A stretch of 64,000 nucleotides of DNA from Shumkonia mesophila (GCF_026163695.1 NZ_JAOTID010000013.1:96679-160678), one strand, 5' to 3'. Shown: positions 21,651 to 29,884, counted from the first letter of the stretch. Notes: generated from the sequence alone by a model not told the origin. Translations and numbers: made by a program.

Positions 21651-22337
21651 TCATCCCTTGTCGTCGGGGTCTCCGGCCAGCATTCGCAGCCGGCCGAGGG
21701 TTTCGCCATCCAGGATACCGTCGATAAGGGCCGGGCGGAAGTGGCGCTGGAAGGCCATCACCGTCTTTTGCAGGTCCACCGTCTCATAGCCGACGGCGGC
21801 AAGCAGGCCGGCCGCATCGCCCTCCCCCCGCCCGGCCGCCGTACCCACCGGCCAACGGCCGAGGCCGGCCGCCGCCAGGCGCGGCCAGTCGAACAACTCT
21901 CCCGGATCGGACTTGCGCCGGGGCGCCACGTCGGAATGGCCGACCACGTTGGCGGGCGGGATGGGATGGCGGGCGACGATGTCGCGGCAAAGCGCGATCA
22001 AGGCCGCCATCTGCGCCTCGGGAAACGGGCGGTAGCCGAACTCGTGGCCGGGATTGACCAGTTCGATGCCGACGGAACGGCCGTTGACGTCGGTCTCGCC
22101 CCGCCAGAAGGCTTCGCCGGCGTGCCAGGCGCGCATCGCCTCGTCGATCAGCGCGTGCACCGCGCCGTCCTCGTCGATCACGTAGTGGGCGCCGACCTGG
22201 GCGGCCGGATCGCACAACCGGGCCAGCGCCGCCTCGGCCGTCGGCATACCGGTGTAGTGGATGACCAGCATGTCGATGGGCGTGTCGGCCGGGCGGGGCC
22301 CGAAGTTGGGGGAGCGGTAGAGGCTCATGGCCGGCAT
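21651..22337 (-). CDS. N-acetylmuramoyl-L-alanine amidase, AmpD/AmiD type
   Basis: The enzyme cleaves the bond between MurNAc and L-Ala in peptidoglycan or its turnover products. The 228-residue protein has an amidase_2 domain: zinc ligand His in VIHYTG (about residue 27), the catalytic Glu region GIELVNPG, and the second metal site GHSDVAPRRKSDPG with His and Asp. After about residue 165 a helical C-terminal segment resembles a peptidoglycan-binding domain. No signal peptide is visible, so a cytoplasmic recycling role (AmpD/AmiD-like) is favoured. An alternative start is the Met at 22328. Confidence 0.9.
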   Translation of the reverse strand: MPAMSLYRSPNFGPRPADTPIDMLVIHYTGMPTAEAALARLCDPAAQVGAHYVIDEDGAVHALIDEAMRAWHAGEAFWRGETDVNGRSVGIELVNPGHEFGYRPFPEAQMAALIALCRDIVARHPIPPANVVGHSDVAPRRKSDPGELFDWPRLAAAGLGRWPVGTAAGRGEGDAAGLLAAVGYETVDLQKTVMAFQRHFRPALIDGILDGETLGRLRMLAGDPDDKG

Positions 22338-22427
22338 TGTGGCGCCGGGAACGATAAAACGGAAGGGCGACGACCGTCACCCGACGCCCGCCGCCTTTCC
22401 CCGCGCCCCGCGCCGGTCCCGCGCGGC

Positions 22428-22892
22428 CTACTTGTAGAAGCCGCACCCGAGAAGCATGGTGTCGTCGACCTTCTTCACGAAGCTCGACTTCGGCTCGACC
22501 GCCTGGGTCACCGGATTGGCCCACTTGTAGTCGACCCAGCCCTCGCCCCTGGTTTTGGCGACCTCGACGAACTCGTCGGCGAACACCTTGCCGTCGGCGT
22601 CCTTCATCTGCTGGGTGACGAGGTTCTGGCCGATCAGGTTCTTGCTGGCCCCGTGCGAGAGAACCTTCCCCTCGAAGTCGAAGACGAAGATGTAGAGGTC
22701 GCGATCCACGAAGCCGCCGTCCTTGCTCTCGAACGCCGCGAAGGCGGCCTTGGGCCCGTCCGTCTTGATCTTGGCCACCGCCTTCTCGACCAGCGCCCTG
22801 GCCTCCGCCCCGCTTCCCCGCTCGGCGGCGTTGCCGGCCAGCGGCGAAAGCAAAAGGAATGCCGCGATGAATGTCCCAACCGCCTTGGTCAT
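22428..22892 (-). CDS. Secreted single-Cache-domain protein
   Basis: The 154-residue product begins with a classical signal peptide (basic MTK, hydrophobic 8-20, AxA-like cleavage near 23) and then a single Cache sensor fold: ALVEKAVAKIKTDGPKAAF, YIFVFDFEGKVLSHG, LIGQNLVTQQMKDADG, then GEGWVDYKW and a C-terminal LGCGFYK. Such domains usually bind small molecules outside the cytoplasm. Here there is no attached kinase or chemoreceptor domain, so it may be a free periplasmic sensor. The ATG at 22892 has an AAGGGGGG site. Confidence 0.8.
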   Translation of the reverse strand: MTKAVGTFIAAFLLLSPLAGNAAERGSGAEARALVEKAVAKIKTDGPKAAFAAFESKDGGFVDRDLYIFVFDFEGKVLSHGASKNLIGQNLVTQQMKDADGKVFADEFVEVAKTRGEGWVDYKWANPVTQAVEPKSSFVKKVDDTMLLGCGFYK

Positions 22893-22962
22893 GATGCCCC
22901 CCTTGGCCTGAAATGCGATTGCGTATTGATCGCACTTTAGACCGAAACGGGAATGGGGAAAA

Positions 22963-23040
22963 GACGTGGATGCCGGGAACAAGTCCGGGCATGGCGATCA
23001 GCAATTCCGTCATGGCCGGGCTTGACCCGGCCACCCACGA
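22963..23040. repeat. Two adjacent copies of a dispersed palindrome
   Basis: GCCGGG-N7-CCGGGC (from about 22970) and a better copy with arms TGGCCGGG and CCCGGCCA around CTTGA (23013-23033) lie in tandem, each flanked by GTGGATG or CACCCACG sequence. This is the CCGGGTCAAGCCCGG type of intergenic repeat common in alphaproteobacteria. Confidence 0.65.
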
Positions 23041-23088
23041 CTTAGTTTCCTGTCTTCGCTGGCGTGGGGGACGCCTCGAAGACAGTCT

Positions 23089-23301
23089 TCAAGGCCGCTT
23101 GCGGTAACTGATGGAATCCCCGCCGCGGTCGAGAAAGCTTCCCAGGTTGACCGGACGGGCGCCGTTCCTGTCCATCCAGATGTCGTCGACGCTGTCGAGT
23201 TTTTCGCCCTTCAGGTTATAGACGTTGCCGCCCTTCGCCTGCCGACCCGCCTTGGGGGCCGCCGTGGGGGATCGGGCGGTCTTCGGATCGGCGTCGGCCA
23301 T
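23089..23301 (-). CDS. Small uncharacterised protein, 70 aa
   Basis: Family not recognised. The ATG at 23301 (MADADPKTA) has a GGAG site 7 bp upstream. The product has a low-complexity Ala/Lys/Pro N-terminal third and then a compact segment with VYNLKGEKLDSVDDIWMDRNG that could form a small beta fold. No signal peptide or membrane segment. A longer version from 23319 is possible but lacks a good ribosome binding site. Confidence 0.55.
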   Translation of the reverse strand: MADADPKTARSPTAAPKAGRQAKGGNVYNLKGEKLDSVDDIWMDRNGARPVNLGSFLDRGGDSISYRKRP

Positions 23302-23359
23302 GGTCGGGCTCCGTCCCATAAGGTCCAGTCGGCGGAAGCATACCCGGTGGAAAAAACGG

Positions 23360-23419
23360 GGCGGCAGGCTCGGAATCTACTCAGGCCGCTCCGTTTGAGT
23401 AGAATCCGAGCCTGCCGCC
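23360..23419. repeat. Long inverted repeat, 24-bp arms
   Basis: Arms at 23360-23383 and 23396-23419 are complementary over 24 bp with a single mismatch and a 12-base loop. The arm begins GGCGGCAGGCTCGGA. It sits in the 309-bp gene-free stretch between two divergently oriented genes (23301 and 23611), so it is not an obvious terminator. The remainder of this stretch holds no gene I can support. Confidence 0.8.
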
Positions 23420-23610
23420 GGCCATCGGCGGCCCCCATAATCAAATCCATCGGCCATGCACCGGCGCTCCGGCGCCTCCCACATCGGTACCGGACGGAAC
23501 GCGACGTCATGGCGGATCATCGACGGACGATGGCGCTTGGGGCGGCGGTCGTTTCAGGCCGGCCGCGCGGGGCGATTCCATTTCCCGGACCACAACAAAG
23601 GATACCGACC

Positions 23611-24081
23611 ATGAAAAAGATCACGACGTTCGCAACGATCCTCGGCGCCGCGACCCTTGCGGTGACCGGCGCCGCGCTGGCGGCCGAAGCGGTACCCGGC
23701 TCCGACGGCGGGGCCAGCACGCTGCTTTGGACGGCTCCGGCGGTGCCGAGCCAGCCCATCCAATGGATGCCTTCGGGGTCCACCGATCCGCGCGCGCATT
23801 CGCTCGCCATGGCGAAACCTTCGTCATCGCCCTATACGGTATCGCCGCCTTCGGCGATCGGCATGGACGTCGTCACCGCCCAGGGCGATACCATCGGCGA
23901 GGTCGACGGCATGGCCGGCAGCTGGGTCGTCGTCTCGATCGACAGCCAGCTTGGCATCGGCACCCATGACGTCGTGCTGTCGTGGCCGCAGCTTCGGCCC
24001 ATCGGCACGGGTGACGCCGTGAAACTGCAAACGACGCTGTCCAAGGACGAATTCCGGACCCTTCCGGAATTCAAGCGGTAG
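23611..24081 (+). CDS. Secreted PRC-barrel-like protein
   Basis: The 156-residue product starts with a clear signal peptide (MKKITTFATI, cleavage near ALAAEA at about 25). The C-terminal half has a PRC-barrel-like pattern: IGMDVVTAQGDTIGEVDGM, then WVVVSID, IGTHDVVLSWPQLRPIG and a final TLSKDEFRTLPEF. PRC-barrel domains occur in photosynthetic reaction-centre H subunits and in small envelope proteins; here the role is unknown. The ATG at 23611 has an AAAGGA site. The frame extends upstream but without homology or signal. Confidence 0.75.
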   Translation: MKKITTFATILGAATLAVTGAALAAEAVPGSDGGASTLLWTAPAVPSQPIQWMPSGSTDPRAHSLAMAKPSSSPYTVSPPSAIGMDVVTAQGDTIGEVDGMAGSWVVVSIDSQLGIGTHDVVLSWPQLRPIGTGDAVKLQTTLSKDEFRTLPEFKR

Positions 24082-24170
24082 GGTTCCGACCCTCCTGCGG
24101 ACGGCATGATCGCCGCGTCGGCTTCGCGCGGGAAGGTCTACCGCTTTGGCCCTTGCGTGAAGAAAGAAAG

Positions 24171-24204
24171 ACGTGGATGGTCGCGCTTGCCATGGGCATC
24201 CACG
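24171..24204. repeat. Dispersed palindrome, degenerate copy
   Basis: Arms CGTGGATG and CATCCACG flank a GC-rich centre. It resembles the repeat at 22963-23040 and lies in the intergenic space before hicB. Confidence 0.5.
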
Positions 24205-24255
24205 ACTTCCTTTTCCGCCCGGCGCGGAAGCGGGATTCACAGGAATAGGCTCGCC

Positions 24256-24639
24256 CTACTTCGCCAGCGCCTTCTCCGCCGCCTCCACCAGAAAGCGGGA
24301 GCGGTTGCCGGCACTGGCGGCGTCGATGCGGCCCAAGAGATGGCGCGGGATCATCACGTTGACCCGTTCCGACTTCAACAGACCGGGATCGAGATCGACG
24401 AGGAAAAGGACGGCGTCCTTGCGGTGAGGGTCATCGGCCAGCCCGTCGAGGGTGGAAGGTGCCGGCACCGGTTCCCCTTCCTCCTGAAGGACGGCGATAT
24501 GCCCGGCCAATGCTTCCGCCGCGTTGGCCTTCGCCTCTTCGAGGGTGCGGCCGGCCGTCACGCAGCCCGGTACGTCGGGAAATTCGACGCCGTAGTCGCT
24601 TCCCTTCTCCTTGCGCAGATAGGCGATGTAGGAAACCAT
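24256..24639 (-). CDS. hicB: HicB-type antitoxin
   Basis: This is the antitoxin of a type II toxin-antitoxin pair; it binds HicA and represses the operon. The 127-residue protein has the partial RNase H fold typical of HicB (YIAYLRKEKGSDYGVEFPDVPGCVTAGRTLEEA) and a C-terminal DNA-binding part with VNVMIPRHLLGRIDAASAGNRSRFL, a ribbon-helix-helix pattern. Its ATG has a GAGGT site and is 4 bp after the hicA stop, so toxin is translated first and the genes are coupled. Confidence 0.92.
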   Translation of the reverse strand: MVSYIAYLRKEKGSDYGVEFPDVPGCVTAGRTLEEAKANAAEALAGHIAVLQEEGEPVPAPSTLDGLADDPHRKDAVLFLVDLDPGLLKSERVNVMIPRHLLGRIDAASAGNRSRFLVEAAEKALAK

Positions 24640-24643
24640 CGGA

Positions 24644-24838
24644 TTACCTCGATAACAGCTTCAGTCCGCTCTGCCGTTCGATGGCCTTGACGGTGCCTGT
24701 CGGCAGATCGCGTTTCGGGTGGGGCACCGTCACCAGAACCCGGCGCGCCGGGTGCCAAAAATGCCAATGGCTGCCGGTCGTGCGTTTATGCTGCCAACCG
24801 GCGGCCTCCAGAGTTTTGATGATCTGGCGGCTATCCAT
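24644..24838 (-). CDS. hicA: HicA-type mRNA interferase toxin
   Basis: HicA is a small ribosome-independent RNase with a double-stranded-RNA-binding fold. The 64-residue product has the hallmark order SRQIIKTLEAAGW, then the catalytic-histidine region RTTGSHWHFWHP, VTVPHPKRDLPTGTVKAI and a final SGLKLL. The ATG at 24838 gives the usual length. A Met six codons upstream (24856) would overlap the -10 element and is rejected. No ribosome binding site precedes the ATG, which falls where transcription should begin. Confidence 0.92.
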   Translation of the reverse strand: MDSRQIIKTLEAAGWQHKRTTGSHWHFWHPARRVLVTVPHPKRDLPTGTVKAIERQSGLKLLSR

Positions 24839-24839
24839 G

Positions 24840-24875
24840 TGTGTAATAATACACAACGAATTGGACGGCTGTCAA
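24840..24875 (-). promoter_or_regulatory. hicAB promoter with overlapping operator
   Basis: TTGACA (24875-24870), an 18-bp spacer and TATTAT (24851-24846) form a near-perfect sigma-70 promoter. An inverted repeat with arms TGTGTA and TACACA (24840-24855) covers the -10 element, as expected for HicB autorepression. The hicA ATG begins 8 bp after the -10 element. Confidence 0.75.
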
Positions 24876-24889
24876 GGAGAAGGCCGCCC

Positions 24890-25663
24890 CTACCTCAACC
24901 CCCGCTCCTTGGCGACGCGGTCGTAGGCGGCGTTGATGGTGGCCATCTTCTGGGTGGCGAGGTCGATGAATTCCTGCGGCATCCCCTTGGCGATCAGGGT
25001 GTCGGGGTGGTGCTCGCGGATCAGCTTGCGGTAGGTGCGCTTGATCTCGTCGTCGGCGGTGTCGCGCTTCAGGCCCAGCACGGCGTAGGGGTCGCCGTCG
25101 GCGCCGACGGCGCCGCCCATGTGGGTGGCGCGGATGCGCTCGAAGGCGCGGCCGTCGAAGCCGAAGATGTCGGCCACCTGGCGCAGGTACTGAAGCTCGG
25201 CCTGATTGACGCCGCCGCCGGCGCGCGCAATGTGAAAGAGGCCGCCCAGCAACTCCTCCAGCATCATGCGGTCGTGGGCGAACAGTTGGGCGATCTGGGT
25301 GGCGTAGGGCTCGAAGCCGGTGGCGTCCCGCTTGGCCTCGTTGAACAGCCGCCCCACCGCCTCGGCCTCTTCGGGGGGAATGTGGAAGACCTCGCGGAAG
25401 GCGCGGATCTCGTCGGTCGTCACTTGGCCGTCGGCCTTGGCCATCTTGGCGCCCAGCACGATGACGGCCAGCGTGAAGGCGGCCTGGCGATCGGGGATGC
25501 CGAAGGCACCGAACGGGCCGCCGCCCCCCGCGAGCCGCGCCCGGCCGGCCTGGCGGTTCTTGTCGACCATCACGTGGCCGGCGAAGGCTCCCATCAGGGC
25601 GCCCAGCGGCCCGCCCAGGGCGAAACCGGCCACACCGCCCAGAACCTTACCCCAAATGCTCAT
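24890..25663 (-). CDS. TerB-DnaJ domain protein (DjlA-like)
   Basis: A 257-residue co-chaperone-like protein. Residues 1-30 are a glycine-rich hydrophobic stretch (GFALGGPLGALMGAFAG) that may insert in the membrane. Residues about 55-175 form a TerB-type helical domain (VLGAKMAKADGQVTTDEI, with acidic metal-binding pattern). Residues about 190-257 are a J domain with the HPD tripeptide in REHHPDTL, which stimulates DnaK ATPase. This is the DjlA layout. The ATG at 25663 has a GAAGGGAAG site. The open frame extends upstream into the next gene without homology. Confidence 0.92.
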   Translation of the reverse strand: MSIWGKVLGGVAGFALGGPLGALMGAFAGHVMVDKNRQAGRARLAGGGGPFGAFGIPDRQAAFTLAVIVLGAKMAKADGQVTTDEIRAFREVFHIPPEEAEAVGRLFNEAKRDATGFEPYATQIAQLFAHDRMMLEELLGGLFHIARAGGGVNQAELQYLRQVADIFGFDGRAFERIRATHMGGAVGADGDPYAVLGLKRDTADDEIKRTYRKLIREHHPDTLIAKGMPQEFIDLATQKMATINAAYDRVAKERGLR

Positions 25664-25770
25664 GGTCTTCCCTTCGCGTCCCGCCGCGCCGGCGAACCGG
25701 CCGGCGGCCCCCAAAATAGCGGTTGGCCGCGGCGACGCAAGGCGCCGTGTCGGGAAAAGGAGAAAAGCGT

Positions 25771-26562
25771 TCAGCCGCCGCTGGCGTTGGCGTTGGCGTT
25801 GGCGGTGGCGGTGGCGGTGGGCCAGCCGACGCGGCCGATGGCCGGCAGCTTGAGCGCCAGGCCCATCGGATCGACCCCGAAGGTCAGGCCGAGGATGTTG
25901 ATCTCCAGCCCCTCCTCCGGCCCCACCAGGAAGCCGAGGAGGCCGAACAGAGAAACCTGCACTCCCTTGCCGCCGGGCGGCTGGGCGACGATGCCGCCGT
26001 TCGGCAGGTAGTCCTTGCCGATGGCGGTGGGCGGCAGGTCCAGCTTGAAGGCCGGCACCCGCCGGGCGAGATAGGCGATGAACGTGTTGCTGTTGGGGCC
26101 GGGCCACACCCGGTACTCGTTGGGATACGGGTATTCCTTGGCGGCGCGGTCGATCTCGTCGATCATGGCGTCCACCCCTTCGCCCCGGATGTCGGCCAGG
26201 ATCTCGGGAGCGGAGCCGAACCACCGGCCATCCGGCGGGCGGTTGCTGATGGAAACCGCCGACATGCCGCGCATTGCCCGCCAGCCGACCACCTCGTAAA
26301 CGGTGAAGGCCGGCGCGTCGGTATGTTTCACCGCGATCCAGGTATGGACGCCCAGGGCGCCGCGCCAGCCGAAAGTGCGCGCCGCGTAGACCTGGGCCAC
26401 CGCCTCGCGCGTCACCGCCGGGTCGGGGGCGATCCCGGTGGGTTCCCGGCTGGCCGTTCGCCAATCCTGCGCCATTGTCCGCTGAATTCCCGCGTAAAGA
26501 AGGGCCGCCACTGCGGCGGCAACGACAATCATCAAGGCGAGAAGCATCTTCCTGAACATCAT
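25771..26562 (-). CDS. DUF3750-type membrane-anchored protein
   Basis: The 263-residue product has an N-terminal membrane anchor at about 5-22 and a periplasmic-looking domain with GALGVHTWIAVKHTDAPAFTVYEVVGW, NEYRVWPGPNSNTFIAYLARRVP and GLLGFLVGPEEGLEINILGL. I associate this with the DUF3750 family of unknown function. The C-terminus is unusual: alternating Ala-Thr and Ala-Asn dipeptides encoded by a hexanucleotide repeat, then SGG. Start 26562 (or 26559, a double Met) lacks a strong ribosome binding site. Confidence 0.8.
   Translation of the reverse strand: MMFRKMLLALMIVVAAAVAALLYAGIQRTMAQDWRTASREPTGIAPDPAVTREAVAQVYAARTFGWRGALGVHTWIAVKHTDAPAFTVYEVVGWRAMRGMSAVSISNRPPDGRWFGSAPEILADIRGEGVDAMIDEIDRAAKEYPYPNEYRVWPGPNSNTFIAYLARRVPAFKLDLPPTAIGKDYLPNGGIVAQPPGGKGVQVSLFGLLGFLVGPEEGLEINILGLTFGVDPMGLALKLPAIGRVGWPTATATANANANASGG
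25782..25820. repeat. Hexanucleotide tandem repeat inside a coding region
   Basis: Three GGCGTT units followed by three GGCGGT units (plus strand) encode the (Ala-Thr)(Ala-Asn) tail of the DUF3750-type protein. Gain or loss of a unit keeps the frame, so tail length could vary between strains. Confidence 0.75.
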
Positions 26563-26621
26563 CGCATAAATGGGATGGCCGGCCCCCCCTGCCAAGGACT
26601 CGACGGTTCCGCCCGGCCCGC

Positions 26622-27926
26622 CTAGCGCTCGGACATGCGCTGGGGCAGATAGGTGGCGATTTCGGGGAACACGACGATCAGCACGACCGCCAGCAGCAGC
26701 AGGAAGAAGAAGGGCAGCGCGGCCTTGGCGACGTAAAGGATGTTGCGCCCGGTCAGGCCCTGCAGCACGAACAGGTTGAAGCCGACCGGCGGCGTGATCT
26801 GGGCCATCTCGACCACCAGCACGACATAGATGCCGAACCAGATCTTGTCGATCCCCGCCTGCTCGATCATCGGCAGGATCACCGCCGTGGTCAGCACCAC
26901 CACCGAAATGCCGTCGAGGAAACAGCCGAGCACGATGAAAAAGACGGTCAAGGCCGCGATCAGCATGACCGGGGAAAGCCCCAGGGAACCGATCCATTCG
27001 GCCAGCAGGCGCGGGATGCCGGTGAAGCCCATGGCCACCGTCAGGAAGGCGGCGCCGGCCAGGATGAAGGCGATCATGCACGAGGTGCGGGTGGCGCCCA
27101 TCAGGCTGTCGGCAAGGGTTTTCCACGTCAGCGTCCCCGATCCCCAGGAAAGAACGAGGGACAGCAGCACGCCCACCGCCGCCGCGTCGGTCGGCGAGGC
27201 GATGCCGAGGTAGATCGAGCCGATGACGCCGGCGATCAGCAACAGGATCGGGATCAGGCGGCGCGTCTGGTGAAACCGCTCGGCGAACGTCATGTCGTCC
27301 TGGGCCGGCGGGATCCGGGCGGGATAGATCAGCGACCACGCGATCACGTAGCCCATGAAGAGGGCGACCAGCAGGAGGCCGGGCAGAACGCCGGCGATGA
27401 AAAGCCGGGCGATCGATTCCTCGGTGGCCACGCCATAGACGATGAGGATGATCGACGGCGGAATGAGAAGACCCAGCGTCCCCGACCCCGCCAGCGTGCC
27501 GATGCTCATGATCGGCGGATAGCCGTGGCGGTCGAGCTCGGGGATCGACATCTTGCCGATGGTCGCCGCGGTGGCCGCCGACGAGCCCGACACCGCGGCG
27601 AAGACGCCGCAGCCCAGCACGTTGACGTGGAGCAGCCGCCCGGGCAGCCGGTTCAGCCATGGCGCCAGGCCGGCGAACATGTCTTCCGACAGGCGCGAGC
27701 GGAACAGGATCTCGCCCATCCAGATGAACAGCGGCAGCGACGCCAGGGCCCAGGAATTGCTCGATCCCCAGGTGGTGGTGGCGAGCACCAGCCCGGTCGG
27801 CGCGTTGGTGAACGCCATCATGGCGAACAGCGCGATGCCCAGCAGCGAGAGCGCCACCCAGAGGCCGCTGCCGAGCAGCGTGAAGAGGGCGACGATAAGG
27901 GCGATGGAAAGACCGATCTGTTCCAT
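26622..27926 (-). CDS. dctM: TRAP transporter large permease, DctM type
   Basis: The large membrane subunit of a sodium-coupled tripartite transporter for an organic acid. The 434-residue protein has about 12 membrane segments and the conserved DctM blocks LPLFIWMGEILFRSRLSEDMF, AATIGKMSIPELDRHGY, SGTLGLLIPPSI and ITPPVGFNLFVLQG. It starts 3 bp after dctQ and ends the dctP-dctQ-dctM operon. The substrate is not evident, since no linked catabolic gene or regulator is adjacent. Confidence 0.95.
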   Translation of the reverse strand: MEQIGLSIALIVALFTLLGSGLWVALSLLGIALFAMMAFTNAPTGLVLATTTWGSSNSWALASLPLFIWMGEILFRSRLSEDMFAGLAPWLNRLPGRLLHVNVLGCGVFAAVSGSSAATAATIGKMSIPELDRHGYPPIMSIGTLAGSGTLGLLIPPSIILIVYGVATEESIARLFIAGVLPGLLLVALFMGYVIAWSLIYPARIPPAQDDMTFAERFHQTRRLIPILLLIAGVIGSIYLGIASPTDAAAVGVLLSLVLSWGSGTLTWKTLADSLMGATRTSCMIAFILAGAAFLTVAMGFTGIPRLLAEWIGSLGLSPVMLIAALTVFFIVLGCFLDGISVVVLTTAVILPMIEQAGIDKIWFGIYVVLVVEMAQITPPVGFNLFVLQGLTGRNILYVAKAALPFFFLLLLAVVLIVVFPEIATYLPQRMSER

Positions 27927-27929
27927 GGC

Positions 27930-28511
27930 CTACTCCATCGGTACCGAGACGTCATCGCCGGCGCCGGCATCGCCGCCGGCGAAGCGGCCATGGACATAGG
28001 ACGGCTCGCGCCCGGCCAGCGCCTCGAAGAATTCGTCGACGAGCGCGACGGTCAGCACGATCAGCCCGATGGCCATCGGGACCTGCGGAATCCACAGCGG
28101 AAGCGCGACCATGCCGGGCGACACGTCCCCGAACTCGATGGATTCGACGACCAGGCCGACGGTATAGACCGCAAAGTACGCCGACAGCACGGCCCCCAGG
28201 CCGGCGCACCAGATCTCGACGAAACGGCGCTGGGCCGTGCTCAGGGTCTGGATGATCATCGAGACGCGGATGTGGGCGCCGCAGCGCAGCGTGTAGGCGA
28301 GCGCCAGGAACGAGGTGCCGGCCAGGAAGAAGCCGGCGAACTCGGCGTAGGACGGCACCACCAGCCCGAACGAATGGCCCAACAGCCAACTGGCGAGGGC
28401 ATCGATGACGTTGGCGCCGACCTGCAGCAGCACCACCACGCAGATGGCCGCCAGGAACACGGCCGCGACGACGCCGCTGCCGCGATAGAGATGATCGAGG
28501 ATTTTGCGCAT
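27930..28511 (-). CDS. dctQ: TRAP transporter small permease, DctQ type
   Basis: The small membrane subunit of the TRAP system. The 193-residue protein has four membrane segments with the typical second segment (SYAEFAGFFLAGTSFLALAYTLRCGAHIRVSM) and a C-terminal acidic, glycine-rich tail. DctQ bridges DctM to the substrate-loaded DctP. It lies 48 bp downstream of dctP, separated by a GC-rich stem-loop. Confidence 0.94.
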   Translation of the reverse strand: MRKILDHLYRGSGVVAAVFLAAICVVVLLQVGANVIDALASWLLGHSFGLVVPSYAEFAGFFLAGTSFLALAYTLRCGAHIRVSMIIQTLSTAQRRFVEIWCAGLGAVLSAYFAVYTVGLVVESIEFGDVSPGMVALPLWIPQVPMAIGLIVLTVALVDEFFEALAGREPSYVHGRFAGGDAGAGDDVSVPME

Positions 28512-28525
28512 GCTTGTCCGGAAAC

Positions 28526-28551
28526 GGGGGGCCGGCGGAAGGCCGGCCCCC
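28526..28551 (-). promoter_or_regulatory. Stem-loop between dctP and dctQ
   Basis: Perfect 10-bp arms GGGGGCCGGC and GCCGGCCCCC with a 6-base loop lie just downstream of the dctP stop. There is no T-run. Such structures often stabilise or attenuate transcripts so that the binding protein is made in excess over the permease. Confidence 0.6.
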
Positions 28552-28559
28552 GCCCGTCG

Positions 28560-29528
28560 CTATTTCCGATAGGCCTTGACGATGGCCTCGCCGTCGGCGC
28601 CGGCCCTCTTGAGCCATTCGGCGGTCATCTTCTCGCCGATCGTCTGGAGGCCCTTCTTGAGGGCGGCGTTGGGGTCGTTCACCGACATCTTGTTGTCGCG
28701 CAGGATCTTCAGCTTGGCGTCGGTTTCCGCCATGCTCATCGTCCAGCCGCGCTCCTCGGCCGTCTTGGCGGCATCCTGAACGGCCTTCTGGGTGTCCTTG
28801 TCGAGGCGCTGGAAGGCGCGCTTGTTGACGACGATGACGTTCTTCGGCACCCACGCCTGGGTATGGTAGTAGTGGGACAGGTAATCCCACGACTTCGATT
28901 CGGCGCCGGTGGAGGGCGAGGTGATCATGGCGTCGACGCGCCCGGTGGCGAAGGCTTGCGGAATGTCCGGCACCTCGATCTGGGTCGGCACCATGCCGGC
29001 CAGTTCGGCCAGGCGCGTGCCCGCCGGGTTGTTGGCCCGGAATTTCAGGCCTTTGAGGTCGTCCATGCTGTTGATCGCCCGCTTGGTGTAGAGCCCCTGC
29101 GGCGGCCACGGCACGGCGAACAGAATGGCGATGCCCTGCTGGTCCAGAAGCTTCTCGGTCGCCGGACGCGCCGCCGCCCACAGCTTCTTGGCGCTGGCGT
29201 AGTCGGTGGCGAGGAACGGCACGGCATCGACGCCGAAGACCGCGTTCTCGTTGTCCAGTAAGGAAATGAAGAATTCGCCGATCGGCACCTGGCCGCCGCG
29301 CACCGCGTTCTTGATTTCGGGATGCTTGAACAGCGACCCGGCGCTGTGCACCTTGATGTCCAGCTTGCCCTTGGTGGCCGCCTTCACGTCTTCGGCGAAA
29401 TGCTTGATGTTGACCGTGTGGAACGTGGAATCCGGATAGGGCGTCGGCATGTCCCACGTTTCCGCCACCGCCACGCCGGTGGCGAACGTCAGGGCCGCGG
29501 TCGCGGCCGCTAGTCGCAACATCGTCAT
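28560..29528 (-). CDS. dctP: TRAP transporter substrate-binding protein, DctP type
   Basis: Periplasmic receptor of the first TRAP system. The 322-residue protein has a Sec signal peptide (cleavage near AVAETW, about 20) and DctP features: the conserved arginine region GLKFRANNPAG, which usually binds a substrate carboxylate, then VPTQIEVPDIPQAFATGRVDAMITSP. The ATG at 29528 has a GGGGAGAAG site. A 339-residue version from 29579 would add an unlikely N-terminal extension before the signal peptide. The ligand is unknown. Confidence 0.94.
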   Translation of the reverse strand: MTMLRLAAATAALTFATGVAVAETWDMPTPYPDSTFHTVNIKHFAEDVKAATKGKLDIKVHSAGSLFKHPEIKNAVRGGQVPIGEFFISLLDNENAVFGVDAVPFLATDYASAKKLWAAARPATEKLLDQQGIAILFAVPWPPQGLYTKRAINSMDDLKGLKFRANNPAGTRLAELAGMVPTQIEVPDIPQAFATGRVDAMITSPSTGAESKSWDYLSHYYHTQAWVPKNVIVVNKRAFQRLDKDTQKAVQDAAKTAEERGWTMSMAETDAKLKILRDNKMSVNDPNAALKKGLQTIGEKMTAEWLKRAGADGEAIVKAYRK

Positions 29529-29884
29529 CTGGCTTCTCCCCTGTTTAAAAAAACGTTCCCCCGAAATTCGATCCTGCAATTCCCACGACAGTCACCCCCC
29601 ACTCCCCTTCCGGTCAAGGTCAATTTCCGCCGAGGCGCCGGCACCGGCTGCCGGAAGCCCGCCGTGTCGATGACCGCGCAAGCCGCGGAAACCCTTTGGA
29701 AATATGCCCTGGACGCGGTAGATTGCACGGCGCGCGGTCGATAGGGGTGATGGCGTTTTTTTTCGCACCGCGCCGTTCTTTTCGTGTGTGTGCCTGGTTT
29801 GAGTGCAGAATCGGGGACGCCCCGGTCCATACACCAAACGTTAATCAGGCCGGTGGCATAATGCCGGCAGGTTGGGAGCCCGAA
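29529..29884. other. Gene-free divergent promoter region
   Basis: This 356-bp stretch separates dctP (minus) from the TolC-type gene (plus). It must hold both promoters. It contains A/T-rich tracts near 29545-29555 and 29750-29765, but no promoter, repeat or small gene that I can support. Confidence 0.5.

Noticed and set aside
25782..25820. CRISPR-like or regulatory repeat array
   Set aside because: Units are 6 bp with no spacers and encode the protein tail in frame; it is a simple tandem repeat.
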